Positions 25,453-35,650 of a stretch of 64,000 nucleotides of DNA are shown here, one piece after another. The translations under genes and the position numbers were made by a program. This DNA is from Alteromonas sp. CI.11.F.A3 (lineage in GTDB: Bacteria > Pseudomonadota > Gammaproteobacteria > Enterobacterales > Alteromonadaceae), in NCBI RefSeq assembly GCF_032925565.1, contig NZ_CP136708.1, forward strand, positions 3,038,001 to 3,102,000, given 5' to 3'. How positions within the stretch are numbered: the stretch's first letter is position 1; every line of letters starts with the position of its first letter. The notes beneath the pieces are model-generated. The model worked only from the letters and a program-made list of their open reading frames with translations, was not told the origin of the DNA and did no database searches.

Positions 25453-27123
25453 TTACTGCCCTGCCACTTCATGTGTCTCTTTTTCATTCCAATTTAAACG
25501 CATATCCCATTTAAAGCGATGCTCTGGCTTCAGCGGAGGTTGTGCAGCATCAATATGACTCAATACATTGGTGGCTTCTGTTAGCGTAGCATCACGGCCA
25601 AACAAGTAGCTTTGCTCTTGCACAATGGTTAAGTACGCTTTATTTAGCGCTAATGCGCGTTCGGGGCTTGGCGTGATGAGTTCATAAACAGACGCTGCCT
25701 TACTTACTTTTTCCGCATTTACCATGCCATTATCATTAAACCACTTCGCTAGCATCTCGCCGTTTTGGCGAAATTCATCGCCCCCACCTACCCGTTGCAT
25801 GTAAGTAAGAAATTCACCTTGCTCTTCGTTAATATTGGGCACATCTTCCATCGCGTGCAGGTTGATATAACCCCAGCCGATGCTTCCTGGTACTTTGCGG
25901 GCAAAGGAAAAGGTTTGATCGAATGTAGAGCCTACGGTTTTGTGACATCCATTACAAAACGCGAGCTCTTGATCATGCTGAGCCCGCAACTCACCTTGCT
26001 CATCTTCAATAAAGCCATTAATGGTCCAGCCAAATCCGTTTTCAATGCCCTGCTCACCTAAGTAGCGCGTTTGCGGTAGGTTTTCGAAATGCTTGTCTTT
26101 TGCCTCTGCGTAATAAGCTGACGCTAAACTCTCACGGCTTCTAAAGCGGTGCTTTTGCATATACCGCACTTCTTTCATGCGTTCAGCGTTGTATATATCG
26201 CCGTTCTCATCCACACCAATGTAGCGCACGGTGTGCAAAAATTCGGTGCCTTCCGGGAACAACATATGCGCAAGTTCAACATGGTCAGCATCGCCAATGT
26301 AATGGGGCTGACGCACCATGGTGGTTACGTGTTCACTTATTGCATTGTCACCGTTTATATCAAGCCCCAGTGTCTTTTCATTAAGTCCGGCTACCGGCAA
26401 CGTATCAACTTCTTTTAGCGCCATTTCAACGAGGGTTAAGTTCGCTAAGTATACATCACGACTGTATTGCCCTTTATGTTGCTGGAAGGCGTGTGGCAGT
26501 CGAATCATAGCATCGCCTGTTGAGCCATTGGTCGGCCAAAAAGTACTGGGGAAAGGCTTGTAGTTGTACGATACCCACCCGCTATTGTCTTTCGCGAACC
26601 CGTCTTCATCAAATGCAGCAGCACCGGTACTTAAATTTTCGATATGCATATAGCTTGGAATAGTGCTATCGCCTTCAATGGCTGCGGTATAATTATCTTG
26701 GGCTATGTACTCTAAAATGGCATCGTCTTTTATGCCCGCTATTAATTCTCGTCTATCAATAAATAGGTTTTTCCAGCTATTAGTTAGTCCCACTTCTGAG
26801 AATTCATAATTACCTTGAAGTGTGCCATCACCCATTTGATTCGGGCGTTTTTCGGTGCGGTCGTAGCTTTGATGGCACGCATAGCACGGGTTATTTTCAC
26901 CTTGGGTTTTAGTGTAACACTGAGGTGGAATAACCGACTCAGGGTTATAGACTTCGTTATGCTCTATGTAGGCCAGTGCGGGAATGGTATCCCCTTCTTG
27001 GTAAGGGTATGTATTCGTTTGTTCTGCTAACACAGCTTCAACCTGCTGGGCAGGTGAACACGCAAACAATAAAGGCAGCATAGAAGCAGTGAATAAAGGT
27101 AGTAACTTAGTTTGTATTTTCAT
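25453..27123 (-). CDS. Lipoprotein with two cytochrome c heme motifs
   Basis: 556 residues. A lipoprotein signal peptide ends at LLFAC (Cys22), so the protein is probably membrane-anchored facing the periplasm. Two CxxCH motifs are present: CYACH at 80-84 and CNGCH at 390-394. The wide spacing suggests two heme domains. I do not recognise a named enzyme family. It follows the PhoX-like gene by 59 bp on the same strand, with a strong hairpin between, so partial co-transcription under phosphate control is possible. No ribosome site is obvious. Confidence 0.82.
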   Translation of the reverse strand: MKIQTKLLPLFTASMLPLLFACSPAQQVEAVLAEQTNTYPYQEGDTIPALAYIEHNEVYNPESVIPPQCYTKTQGENNPCYACHQSYDRTEKRPNQMGDGTLQGNYEFSEVGLTNSWKNLFIDRRELIAGIKDDAILEYIAQDNYTAAIEGDSTIPSYMHIENLSTGAAAFDEDGFAKDNSGWVSYNYKPFPSTFWPTNGSTGDAMIRLPHAFQQHKGQYSRDVYLANLTLVEMALKEVDTLPVAGLNEKTLGLDINGDNAISEHVTTMVRQPHYIGDADHVELAHMLFPEGTEFLHTVRYIGVDENGDIYNAERMKEVRYMQKHRFRSRESLASAYYAEAKDKHFENLPQTRYLGEQGIENGFGWTINGFIEDEQGELRAQHDQELAFCNGCHKTVGSTFDQTFSFARKVPGSIGWGYINLHAMEDVPNINEEQGEFLTYMQRVGGGDEFRQNGEMLAKWFNDNGMVNAEKVSKAASVYELITPSPERALALNKAYLTIVQEQSYLFGRDATLTEATNVLSHIDAAQPPLKPEHRFKWDMRLNWNEKETHEVAGQ

Positions 27124-27141
27124 AATAGTAACAACGACAAA

Positions 27142-27164
27142 ATCCGGGCACGATGTGCCCGGAT
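27142..27164 (-). terminator. Strong hairpin between the PhoX-like and cytochrome-like genes
   Basis: A perfect 10-bp GC-rich stem (ATCCGGGCAC with GTGCCCGGAT), 3-base loop, followed on the minus strand by only three to four T. It could be a partial terminator or an RNA processing stem. Confidence 0.6.
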
Positions 27165-27182
27165 GAATTAAAAGGAAAAAAC

Positions 27183-29048
27183 TTACTTATCTGCTGGCTC
27201 GTACATCCACAGCGTATTATTTTCCTGGAAACCGTCTTCACCGATAAGAATACGGCCGTCGTTCATCACCACTACGTTATCAGGTTGAGATAGCTGTTCT
27301 ACATCACAACGCTCTGCACCAGTTAGGCTTGAGCGGTAAGTACCGCCCATAACAACAGGCTCAATGCGAGTAATATCATAGCCAGCTTCCAGACGTGCAC
27401 GATACACACCGCCACAATCTTTAACGCGAGCAGAAAGCTGAATATCCCCTTCGTCATCAACCATGGTGTTATCTAGGTCAGCTATGCCAATATAAAGGTA
27501 AGCATTTTCAACCACTTCACCCTCAATAGTATCGGTGCCTTCCACGGCTTCTTCAGCGCGTTTAAGGTTAATTGAAATACCTTCAAGTTTACGCCATTCA
27601 GCAGTGGCTCCTTTAGCTCGCGCCGCCGCACGTGATTCTAAGAACGCCACGCGATCGTCCATCGGCTCACCTGCAGTTTGGCTACTACCACCCTCTTCAA
27701 CAGTAGGGTATGTAGCATCGCCATTTGCCCACGCTTCTACATCGGCCATGGTAATGTAAGAGCTTTGGCCCTCTACATAATCATCTGTGCCAATCCCGTT
27801 GTACTCGTCAACCCATGCACGAATCGTCATGTTATCGCCGCTAGCCAGTTCGACCCACTCAACGGCAAAGCCTGTTGTAGCAGGGTCATTTTGACCAACA
27901 TCTTGCGTTAGCTTGGCGCCGAAAAGGGTACCCGAAGAAAGGTCTTCAGGAGTATCAGCAACAAATTTGAATAACACGCCACCGGTATCATCTTGAGAAA
28001 GATAAACGGTTTTTCCATCAGGCATAACCGTTGAGTTTTCATGCTCGTAGCGACCCATTGCTAGGTGCTTAACAATCACTGGCTCATCAGCAAGTGGCTC
28101 GGTCACTTCGGCAATGTAACCATAGTTATAAGGATTTGACGCATCAGGCGCAGTCATTTGCCACATACGACCAAGACGCGCTTCTGTTGCTACCGCTTCT
28201 GGGTTATTCCAGTTAGGTGATGTGGTTGAATCTACTTCTGAATCTACTACCCATTCTTCAGAGGTTAACGGCGTATTCCACGGTGACATTGAACCGAAAC
28301 AGTTTGCCGCTGTGCCCCATACTGGCGAGAAATCAAGCATCATGGCTTCGGTAACTTGCCACATGCCAAAGTCGTCTTTTTCAACTTTCATACGGCTCAT
28401 GCCGCCTGGAAGCTCTTCCCAGTTTGAGAACAAGTAGCCTTCGCCAGCATCAGTAGAAATGAAACCATTAAAGTCTGGCATATCGTTTTCTAAAACAAGC
28501 TCTTCACCATCTAGCGTATAGATGTGACCTAGGCCTTCTGGTAGTTCAGTACCAAAGGTGTCGCCCGTTTGACCAAGTACTTGATATTGACCAATGGCTG
28601 AAACCACCACTTCTTTTTCTTCATCAGAAGCAGGTACAGGTGAATTAGGAAGCGTAACCGGTAAGTTATTGAAGTTAGCACCAGCTAATACACCTACCGT
28701 GCCAGTATTAATAGGCATAGCGTTAACGTCATTAGTCACTGAGTTAGTGCCCGAAGGATGTTGAACGTTGAAGAAAAGGTCACCTTCGTCGGTTAAGAAA
28801 ATACCCGTTACCTCAGCACCTAGAGGAACAGTAGCAATACGGGTTAATGTTCCCGCTGTATCGCCTTCTTCACCTTTATCGCCTTGCTCTCCCTGCTCGC
28901 CTTGTTCGCCAACAGGGCCTTGCTCCCCTATTGCTCCAGCAACACCGTCTTCTCCGTCATCGCCTTCTAATGAACAAGCAGAAATGCCAAATGCAACCGC
29001 TAAAGCTAGCGCCGAATATTTTAAATCGCGTAAACGTTCAATTTTCAT
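27183..29048 (-). CDS. PhoX-like (DUF839) phosphatase lipoprotein with collagen-like segment
   Basis: 621 residues. A lipoprotein signal (lipobox ISAC) is followed by a collagen-like Gly-X-Y stretch (about residues 30-65, GEQG/GDKG units), then a PhoX-like domain. Family features are NCFGSMSPWNTPLTSEEW, RYEHENSTVMPDGKTVYL with SQDDTGG, and NDGRILIGEDG near the end. PhoX enzymes are Fe/Ca phosphatases releasing phosphate from organic esters. A tandem Pho box at 29141-29190 fits phosphate-starvation control. ATG 29048, preceded by AGGA, is preferred over the TTG at 29051. Confidence 0.88.
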   Translation of the reverse strand: MKIERLRDLKYSALALAVAFGISACSLEGDDGEDGVAGAIGEQGPVGEQGEQGEQGDKGEEGDTAGTLTRIATVPLGAEVTGIFLTDEGDLFFNVQHPSGTNSVTNDVNAMPINTGTVGVLAGANFNNLPVTLPNSPVPASDEEKEVVVSAIGQYQVLGQTGDTFGTELPEGLGHIYTLDGEELVLENDMPDFNGFISTDAGEGYLFSNWEELPGGMSRMKVEKDDFGMWQVTEAMMLDFSPVWGTAANCFGSMSPWNTPLTSEEWVVDSEVDSTTSPNWNNPEAVATEARLGRMWQMTAPDASNPYNYGYIAEVTEPLADEPVIVKHLAMGRYEHENSTVMPDGKTVYLSQDDTGGVLFKFVADTPEDLSSGTLFGAKLTQDVGQNDPATTGFAVEWVELASGDNMTIRAWVDEYNGIGTDDYVEGQSSYITMADVEAWANGDATYPTVEEGGSSQTAGEPMDDRVAFLESRAAARAKGATAEWRKLEGISINLKRAEEAVEGTDTIEGEVVENAYLYIGIADLDNTMVDDEGDIQLSARVKDCGGVYRARLEAGYDITRIEPVVMGGTYRSSLTGAERCDVEQLSQPDNVVVMNDGRILIGEDGFQENNTLWMYEPADK

Positions 29049-29051
29049 CAA

Positions 29052-29421
29052 CTATCCTTTTTATAATCATTAGGTTGAGACGGAACAAATTCATTCATCT
29101 CTGAAATGGTCTTAGCGGCAAATATAGTGAGGGAGTTATGTGACTGATAGGTGACACATTATTGACATAAAATTGAAGCTTTCTTGACAGAGTCCTATTG
29201 CGCCGTTTTATGTTGTATTTGCAAACAACGATAAATAATTGCGATGTATTAAAGGCACTGTTGTTTTTATAACGTATGGGAAATAACAACGTTTAAGCTA
29301 TCATTATCTCTTTGCATCGCTAAATTTGTGTAAAGATGCTGTTGTAAAACATTAAGTTATGACTTTATGAGATGCTATAATTGGAATGCGACGAACGTAA
29401 CTTGGTCAACGAGTGACATCA
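29052..29421. other. Divergent control region of the PhoX-like and TPR-GGDEF genes
   Basis: About 370 bases. The minus-strand side holds a tandem Pho box and a -10-like TATATT (29121-29126 read on the minus strand). On the + side a TTGACA at 29184 overlaps the Pho box. No extra gene seen. Confidence 0.55.
29141..29190 (-). promoter_or_regulatory. Tandem Pho box (five half-sites, 11-bp period)
   Basis: Read on the minus strand, TGTCA, CTTCA, TGTCA, TGTCA and AGTCA begin exactly every 11 bases (from + positions 29189, 29178, 29167, 29156, 29145). PhoB binds 7-bp repeats with this spacing. A TATATT lies 14 bases after the last one, and the PhoX-like ATG follows about 90 bp downstream. Confidence 0.75.
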
Positions 29422-31341
29422 ATGGATAGAACTATAAATACAATACGCTATAGCAATCGTGCTTGGCTAATAGCGTTAACTTTCACCCTATGGGTTTGCA
29501 CAGGGAAATTTGGCCTTGCTCAAGATGGAAATACAAATCCTTTCATTGGTGCGCCAGATTACCAAAATACACAAACGTTGCTCAGTGACTTTAGGCAAAG
29601 CAGGCTTGATTACTTAGAAAATGAAGACGCCCTCATAAACGCTTTTACGTTAACTAAAGCGCAAAACTGGGAAGCGCTTCATAAAGAAGCTGCGGCGTTG
29701 TATTCCGAATTACTTTTTAGACAAGAAAAATACGCAGTCCTTGAGAGCCATTTATCACATTATCTAAGTGAAACGAACCAACAAGAGCAAACTGATATAC
29801 ATTTGCTTTTTTTAGAATCGAAATTAAAAACGTTATCTAAGGCTGGAGACCCAGAGCCAGGTAGAGCCCTTGCTAAACAATTAGAGGCACAAATTCCACA
29901 GCATACAACAGAAGAAAAAATCATTATTTTTCGGGCATTGGCCTACTACTACACCGACACTGATGTGTTGAGAAAAACCCTTAATGCCGCGTTGGAAGGC
30001 CTTGAGTTGGCAATAAAAAACGGGGATATCGCATCGCAAGGCTATTTTTACCGAAAAATAGCGGATGCGTATAACTATTTAAGCGAAAAAACCAAAGCCA
30101 TATACTATGCAAAAAAGGCGGTAGACACCTATGAAAATACCAATGACGGGCTATTTACGGCCAAAGCGCATTGGAGCTTAGGCAATATCCTTCTTGAAGA
30201 AGAAGACACAGAAGCCGCCTTAGTATATTTAAATAAGGCGTTAGATTATTTCAAAAAAGTAGATATGAGAAAGGGCCTAGCGTTCGCTCAATACTCAATA
30301 GCAAGTATTCAATACCTCCAGGCTAACTACGATACCGCACTCACACTAGCAAAAGAAAATATCGAACTTGCTCGCGCGGCGGGAATTGATGATATGCAAC
30401 TTGCGTCTATGATTTTACTCTCCAACATCTATCTAAAACAGGGCTTTATAGAAGAAGCCGAACAGGTAAATGACGACGTCTATTCACTCATAGATAAATT
30501 TAGTCGCAGCATTTATAAAGCAGAATTTTTGAGCGAACGTTATAAATTAAAGCGAGAGCTCAATCATATTGATGATGCGTTTGATGCCATCGAAAAGAAG
30601 CTTTTTTATACCAAAAAGCATTATGAGGCTACGAGTGAAAGCAACATTAAAGCCTTGCAAATAAAGTTTGAAGTAAAAGAAAAAGAAGACAAAATTCGTA
30701 AGTTAGAATATCAAAAAGATATTAGTAACCTTCAAGCTAAAGAAGAATATCAGCAAAAAATAATATGGCGTCTTAGTGCTACCATTGCGTCTATTTTAGT
30801 GCTGGTGGTTTTGCTACTGTTTTATCGACAAGCCTTACAACGTAAAAAATATCATCGTATCGCATCTACTGATTATCTGACGAAGAGTTTTAACCGCAGA
30901 GGTATATTGAAAACAGCTGAGGCTAAACTTGCTCAACAAGATATGGCAATTGCCATTGTTGATTTAGATTACTTTAAAAAAATCAACGACGAGTATGGCC
31001 ACGATGTGGGCGATTTAGTGCTTATAGCATTCGCTAATGCTGCGAAAGACACATTGTCTAACGATGATGAGTTTGGCCGCTATGGTGGTGAAGAATGGTT
31101 ATTTGTTTTGCATTCTACTGACGAAAAAGTCATTAAAAATACGTTTGAAAAGCTTGCTGAAAACTATCAAAAATACTGCAATAACTTAGATGCGTTTACG
31201 AACAATATAAACATGACATTTAGTGTTGGCGTATCTGTTGGTGATAAATCGAATAGAACATTAGATACGCTTATCAAGCGTGCAGACAGTATGCTTTATG
31301 AAGCAAAAGAAAACGGTAGAAATCAGGTAATTGTAAATTAA
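29422..31341 (+). CDS. Periplasmic TPR sensor diguanylate cyclase
   Basis: 639 residues: signal peptide or N-terminal anchor (LIALTFTLWVCTGKFGLAQ), a long helical TPR region (about 60-420, in the periplasm), a coiled segment, one membrane helix (SATIASILVLVVLLLFY) and a cytoplasmic GGDEF domain with GGEEW at 555-559. The final aromatic is Trp instead of Phe, and there is no RxxD inhibitory site. Architecture known from other gammaproteobacterial membrane cyclases; it would couple a periplasmic signal to c-di-GMP. ATG 29422 is preferred to GTG 29413. Confidence 0.92.
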   Translation: MDRTINTIRYSNRAWLIALTFTLWVCTGKFGLAQDGNTNPFIGAPDYQNTQTLLSDFRQSRLDYLENEDALINAFTLTKAQNWEALHKEAAALYSELLFRQEKYAVLESHLSHYLSETNQQEQTDIHLLFLESKLKTLSKAGDPEPGRALAKQLEAQIPQHTTEEKIIIFRALAYYYTDTDVLRKTLNAALEGLELAIKNGDIASQGYFYRKIADAYNYLSEKTKAIYYAKKAVDTYENTNDGLFTAKAHWSLGNILLEEEDTEAALVYLNKALDYFKKVDMRKGLAFAQYSIASIQYLQANYDTALTLAKENIELARAAGIDDMQLASMILLSNIYLKQGFIEEAEQVNDDVYSLIDKFSRSIYKAEFLSERYKLKRELNHIDDAFDAIEKKLFYTKKHYEATSESNIKALQIKFEVKEKEDKIRKLEYQKDISNLQAKEEYQQKIIWRLSATIASILVLVVLLLFYRQALQRKKYHRIASTDYLTKSFNRRGILKTAEAKLAQQDMAIAIVDLDYFKKINDEYGHDVGDLVLIAFANAAKDTLSNDDEFGRYGGEEWLFVLHSTDEKVIKNTFEKLAENYQKYCNNLDAFTNNINMTFSVGVSVGDKSNRTLDTLIKRADSMLYEAKENGRNQVIVN

Positions 31342-31352
31342 ATCAAAAGAAG

Positions 31353-31429
<77 letters not shown>

Positions 31430-31572
31430 AAATGTACTTCGGCAGGACTGCCTTAAGGACGGCGAGCATAATAGCGATGCGCAGTGCGTCCTGCAAGTAT
31501 ATTTTGTGTTTAAGGTGTGCGATTGATTGATTTGCCACCATTTGTTCAAAAAAATAGGTATTTCACACCTAT

Positions 31573-32655
31573 TTAAACGTTCTCGCGCTGCACAAATGGC
31601 AACGGCTTGATGTTATCAACAATACTGCCATTACTCGCTATTTTCATGAAGTACTCCCCTAACCTATCGGTTTCTTGCAATACCGTTTGCCAATACTTAA
31701 TACGGGTAGTGGCATCGAGTTGCTCGAAGTCTTTTCGATCTGGAATTTTACCGTATGGCAGGCTTGCCACGAACTCGGCAGATGGCACCAGCATGACCAC
31801 ATTGTCGTAACTACTTTTATGTGCAACGCGCCGTTTTAATCCTTTATCGAACCAACCAGGTATTGGCTTAGGGTAAAAATGTGGATACAGCACTAAGCCC
31901 TTTTCAGGGCCGAACTCTAGGTCAAAATGATAATCAACAATACCACCATCGCGATACATAGCTTGAGGGGCACCTGCAATATCTCGAATTCCTTCAAGTA
32001 CAACAGGAATAGCACCGGAAGCTAGCAGTGCATTGTGGATATTTTCGTTGTTTAATTCGTAGTGTTCAGTGGGAAGTTGATAAGGGTCTTTCACTGAAAA
32101 CTCGGTATTAGGCGAAGAAAAAATACAGCGTGTATAGTATCTACCTAAGTTTTTTCGCGTAACCGCGTTAGCCGCGGCGCTCATGGCAAGACCGGATAAC
32201 TGCGAAAACTTATGCTCGCGGCGGGTAGCCCCTAAACATTTAGCGACAAAGATGTGTGCTTTAAATCGCTGGTTTGCCAATACTTCCTTTTTACCTTCGC
32301 TATCCACCATTTCTTTCACTAGTGCTTCGGCCTTGCGGGTTATTTCCGCAGGCGTAGGTTTATCGCTGTAGGTAGTCGTGGAATAAGAGGTAGCTAGCCG
32401 ATTAATGGCAGCAAGTGGGTCGTCTTGTACTGCACAGATAGCCCTGAAAGCACCGGCCGATGAACCTATAACATGTATTTGATGGTCGACATTTTTAAAC
32501 CACTCTGGAAAGAGTACTCTGTCTAATCCTGCCAATGAAAACCATTTTGGACCGCCTGAAGCGCCGAGAAAATAACTGAATAATTCGGGGTGAAAGCCTT
32601 GTTGCTTAATGGTATTCATTGCCCCATTGCCGGCATAAATTTCTAGCGGTGCCAC
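31573..32655 (-). CDS. Patatin-like phospholipase family protein
   Basis: 360 residues. The nucleophile motif GSSAG (S66) and the DGG motif with D236 (YRDGGIVDYHFD) form the Ser-Asp dyad of patatin-like lipases, with an early GASGGPKW anion-hole-like segment. No signal peptide, so probably cytoplasmic. The frame starts with GTG at 32655; an ATG at 32619 is possible but would remove residues before the conserved part. No functional link to the neighbours is seen. Confidence 0.86.
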   Translation of the reverse strand: MAPLEIYAGNGAMNTIKQQGFHPELFSYFLGASGGPKWFSLAGLDRVLFPEWFKNVDHQIHVIGSSAGAFRAICAVQDDPLAAINRLATSYSTTTYSDKPTPAEITRKAEALVKEMVDSEGKKEVLANQRFKAHIFVAKCLGATRREHKFSQLSGLAMSAAANAVTRKNLGRYYTRCIFSSPNTEFSVKDPYQLPTEHYELNNENIHNALLASGAIPVVLEGIRDIAGAPQAMYRDGGIVDYHFDLEFGPEKGLVLYPHFYPKPIPGWFDKGLKRRVAHKSSYDNVVMLVPSAEFVASLPYGKIPDRKDFEQLDATTRIKYWQTVLQETDRLGEYFMKIASNGSIVDNIKPLPFVQRENV

Positions 32656-32909
32656 GTGTTGTCTCTATTATCATGTTTGCGCCTAATTTATCAGTAAAAG
32701 CCGTAAAATCAATGGGCCGTCCATCACCTTTATGAAACCACTACTATAAGTGAACACTTATGTAGGAAGTTGCCGCCTGTGTAAACAAATCATCACACAT
32801 CACCATTTCACTGAAATCCTATCGGCACCACGCAATTGATTTACTTATTATTAATATTTACGCTACATAAATAGTCGCGTTAAGCATCAGTAGTATTTGA
32901 AAGGTGGGT

Positions 32910-34214
32910 ATGGTGAATCAACTAACTTATTTGTCGGGTTTTAATAATGAGCATGAAACTGAAGCCTTACCTAATGCGTTGCCAAATGGGCAGTTTAGTC
33001 CGCAGAAAGTCAATTATAAACTCTATGCCGAGCAGTTCAGTTCCAGTGCTTTTACCGCGCCTAGAGCCGAAAACAGACGTACTTGGACTTATCGCATACG
33101 GCCTTCTGTTGCCATGGGTGATTTTTCACCTTATAAGAACACGCAGCTTAAAACTGGGCCTGAAAGCAATTCGCCATGCCCTCCCAATGTGATGCGTTGG
33201 AACCCCTTACCCTTGCCCGATGAAAGTAGCAGCATAGATTTTATTGAAGGTTTAGTCACCATAGCCACAAATGGCGATGCTAATCAGCAAACCGGAATGG
33301 GCATTCACTGTTACAGCGCGAATACGGATATGGGTAATAAGGTATTTTACTCTTCAGACGGTGAGATGTTATTCGTGCCACAGCATGGAAACATGGAAGT
33401 AAAAACTGAGTTTGGCAAGTTACACCTATCCGCGGGTGAAATTATGGTGATCCCTCGAGGGGTGCGTTTCAGCATTACTCCTATCGATGGCGCAATTCGA
33501 GGGTATATTTGTGAAAACTACGGCCAGTCATTTGTTTTACCAGAACGAGGCCCGGTAGGTGCGAATGGATTTGCTAATCAAAGAGACTTTTTATACCCCA
33601 CTGCGTGGTTCGAGGATGTCGACACGCCCCATGTTATTATCAACAAGTTTTGTGGGCACCTATACGAAGCGCCACTTTCACATTCCCCCTTTGATGTGGT
33701 TGCTTGGGTAGGTAATTCAGCGCCTTACAAGTATGATCTTAAGCGCTTCAATGTGATCAACACCGTCAGCTATGACCACCCTGACCCTTCCATATTTACG
33801 GTACTCACTTCGCCATCTGAATTGGCAGGGACTGCTAACGTTGATTTTGTCATTTTTCCGCCTCGTTGGATGGTGGCTGATAACACTTTCCGCCCGCCTT
33901 ACTTCCATAGAAACGTGATGAGTGAGTTTATGGGCTTAATAGAAGGCAGTTACGATGCTAAGGAAAAAGGGTTCATGCCTGGCGGCATGAGTTTGCATAA
34001 TTGCTTTACCCCACATGGTCCCGAAGCCTCTGTGTTCGAAGCGGCATCAAATGCCGAGTTAGCTCCCCATAAATACGAAAATACACTGGCGTTTATGTTT
34101 GAATCTCGCTTTCCCATCGCCCCCACTGAGTTTGCACTGAGTACCCCGCTTCGCCAAACCGACTATATCGATTGTTGGAAGGGGATAACCAAGCATTTCG
34201 ACGGTAAAATATAG
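32910..34214 (+). CDS. hmgA: Homogentisate 1,2-dioxygenase
   Basis: 434 residues, usual length. LSGFNNEHETEALPNALP at the start, RRTWTYRIRPS, and the iron site region PPRWMVADNTFRPPYFHRN with MGLIEG and later GGMSLHNCFTPHGPE are diagnostic. It opens the homogentisate ring in tyrosine and phenylalanine breakdown. ATG at 32910 is chosen over GTG at 32904, with AAAGGTGG before it. hpd, the preceding pathway step, lies downstream; no maleylacetoacetate or fumarylacetoacetate gene is in the window. Confidence 0.96.
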   Translation: MVNQLTYLSGFNNEHETEALPNALPNGQFSPQKVNYKLYAEQFSSSAFTAPRAENRRTWTYRIRPSVAMGDFSPYKNTQLKTGPESNSPCPPNVMRWNPLPLPDESSSIDFIEGLVTIATNGDANQQTGMGIHCYSANTDMGNKVFYSSDGEMLFVPQHGNMEVKTEFGKLHLSAGEIMVIPRGVRFSITPIDGAIRGYICENYGQSFVLPERGPVGANGFANQRDFLYPTAWFEDVDTPHVIINKFCGHLYEAPLSHSPFDVVAWVGNSAPYKYDLKRFNVINTVSYDHPDPSIFTVLTSPSELAGTANVDFVIFPPRWMVADNTFRPPYFHRNVMSEFMGLIEGSYDAKEKGFMPGGMSLHNCFTPHGPEASVFEAASNAELAPHKYENTLAFMFESRFPIAPTEFALSTPLRQTDYIDCWKGITKHFDGKI

Positions 34215-34534
34215 GCGCAGAGCTGTTGGGTGTTTTCATTAAATGTACCTAAAAATGAACATCAGCCCAACAGCATCAAATAAAAACAAACCAATTAAAT
34301 ACAGCAACTTAATTATTTAACGAGGGATTCAAATTGCCTTTTATCGCAACTGAAAACTAATCGTTACACTGAATATACAACAGCACCTCGCGTCATGTTT
34401 TAACAGTCTATTGCCCTTATATTTACCTCGCCATTACAATCAAATCTTCTATTTATATCCGCCTTTGCATGGGTTCAATAACAAAAACGACTTAACTAAC
34501 GCAAAGGCTCTGACTTCAGTAAGCGAGAAAGAAA
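34215..34534. other. Intergenic region between hmgA and hpd
   Basis: 320 bases. A long inverted repeat (GCTGTTGGG 34222-34230, CCCAACAGC 34266-34274) with partly pairing interior could form an extended hairpin; there is no T run. The rest is AT-rich and probably holds the hpd promoter, but no clear hexamers were assigned. Confidence 0.5.
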
Positions 34535-35608
34535 ATGGCAGACGTATTTGAAAATCCAATTGGGTTAGATGGTTTTGAGTTTTTAGAATTTACCGCGCCG
34601 AAAAAAGGTTTATTGGAGCCTATGTTTGAAGCTATGGGGTTTACTCGTGTAGCAAGGCACAAATCAAAAGATGTAGAGCTGTGGCGCCAAGGCGATATTA
34701 ACCTTTTAAGTAATTATGAAAAAAACTGTCACGCTTCTTACTATGCCGAAGAGCACGGCCCTTCAGCGTGTGGCATGGCCTTTCGTGTTAAAGACTCTCA
34801 GCACGCGTACTCTGAAGTACTAAAGCGTGGCGCACAGCCAATGGACACCCACACAGGTCCTATGGAACTGAAATTGCCAGCAATTAGAGGCATTGGTGGT
34901 GCGATGCTTTATTTAATTGATCGCTATCAAGGCGAAAACACCATTTACGACATCGATTTTACCTGGATTGAAGGTGTAGACAGACATCCTATAGGTTGTG
35001 GTTTCCATACGCTAGATCACCTTACCCACAATGTGTATCGCGGGCGAATGAACCATTGGGCAAAATTCTACGAATCGTTATTTAACTTTCGCGAAATTCG
35101 CTACTTTGACATTAAGGGTGAGTACACTGGGCTACTGTCAAAAGCCATGACTGCGCCTGATGGAAAAATTCGTATTCCACTCAATGAAGAAGCGGTTGGC
35201 GGTGGCGGTCAAATTGAAGAATTCTTAATGCAATATAATGGTGAAGGTATTCAGCATATTGCCTTTGCTTGTGACGACCTTATAAGCTGCTTAGATAAAC
35301 TTAAGGCCAAGGGCATGAAGTTTATGACGCCGCCACCTGATACCTACTACGACATGTTAGAGGAACGGTTACCCGGTCACGGTGAGCCTGTTGGCGAATT
35401 CAAACAGCGAGGTATTCTGCTAGACGGTACCACTGAGGGCGAGTCTCCTCGTTTGTTACTGCAAATTTTCTCAGAAACGGTTTTTGGCCCAGTATTTTTC
35501 GAGTTTATTCAGCGCAAAGAAGATGATGGATTTGGCGAAGGCAACTTTAAAGCGTTATTTGAATCGATTGAACGGGATCAGGTAAATCGCGGTGTGTTAA
35601 GTAAGTAG
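34535..35608 (+). CDS. hpd: 4-hydroxyphenylpyruvate dioxygenase
   Basis: 357 residues. Two VOC half-domains; iron ligands fit [11 protein letters not shown] (His), [11 protein letters not shown] (His) and [20 protein letters not shown] (Glu). It converts 4-hydroxyphenylpyruvate to homogentisate, the substrate of the upstream hmgA. Start codon preceded by GAGAAAGAAA. Separated from hmgA by 320 bp, so probably has its own promoter. Confidence 0.96.
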   Translation: MADVFENPIGLDGFEFLEFTAPKKGLLEPMFEAMGFTRVARHKSKDVELWRQGDINLLSNYEKNCHASYYAEEHGPSACGMAFRVKDSQHAYSEVLKRGAQPMDTHTGPMELKLPAIRGIGGAMLYLIDRYQGENTIYDIDFTWIEGVDRHPIGCGFHTLDHLTHNVYRGRMNHWAKFYESLFNFREIRYFDIKGEYTGLLSKAMTAPDGKIRIPLNEEAVGGGGQIEEFLMQYNGEGIQHIAFACDDLISCLDKLKAKGMKFMTPPPDTYYDMLEERLPGHGEPVGEFKQRGILLDGTTEGESPRLLLQIFSETVFGPVFFEFIQRKEDDGFGEGNFKALFESIERDQVNRGVLSK

Positions 35609-35650
35609 TAGCCCAACGCTTCCTTACCGATTTACATATAATGGCGTTAG

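Noticed and set aside
29413..29418. Half-site TTGGTCAA at 29403 as a RutR operator before the TPR-GGDEF gene
   Set aside because: Only the right half is present; the left half has no match.
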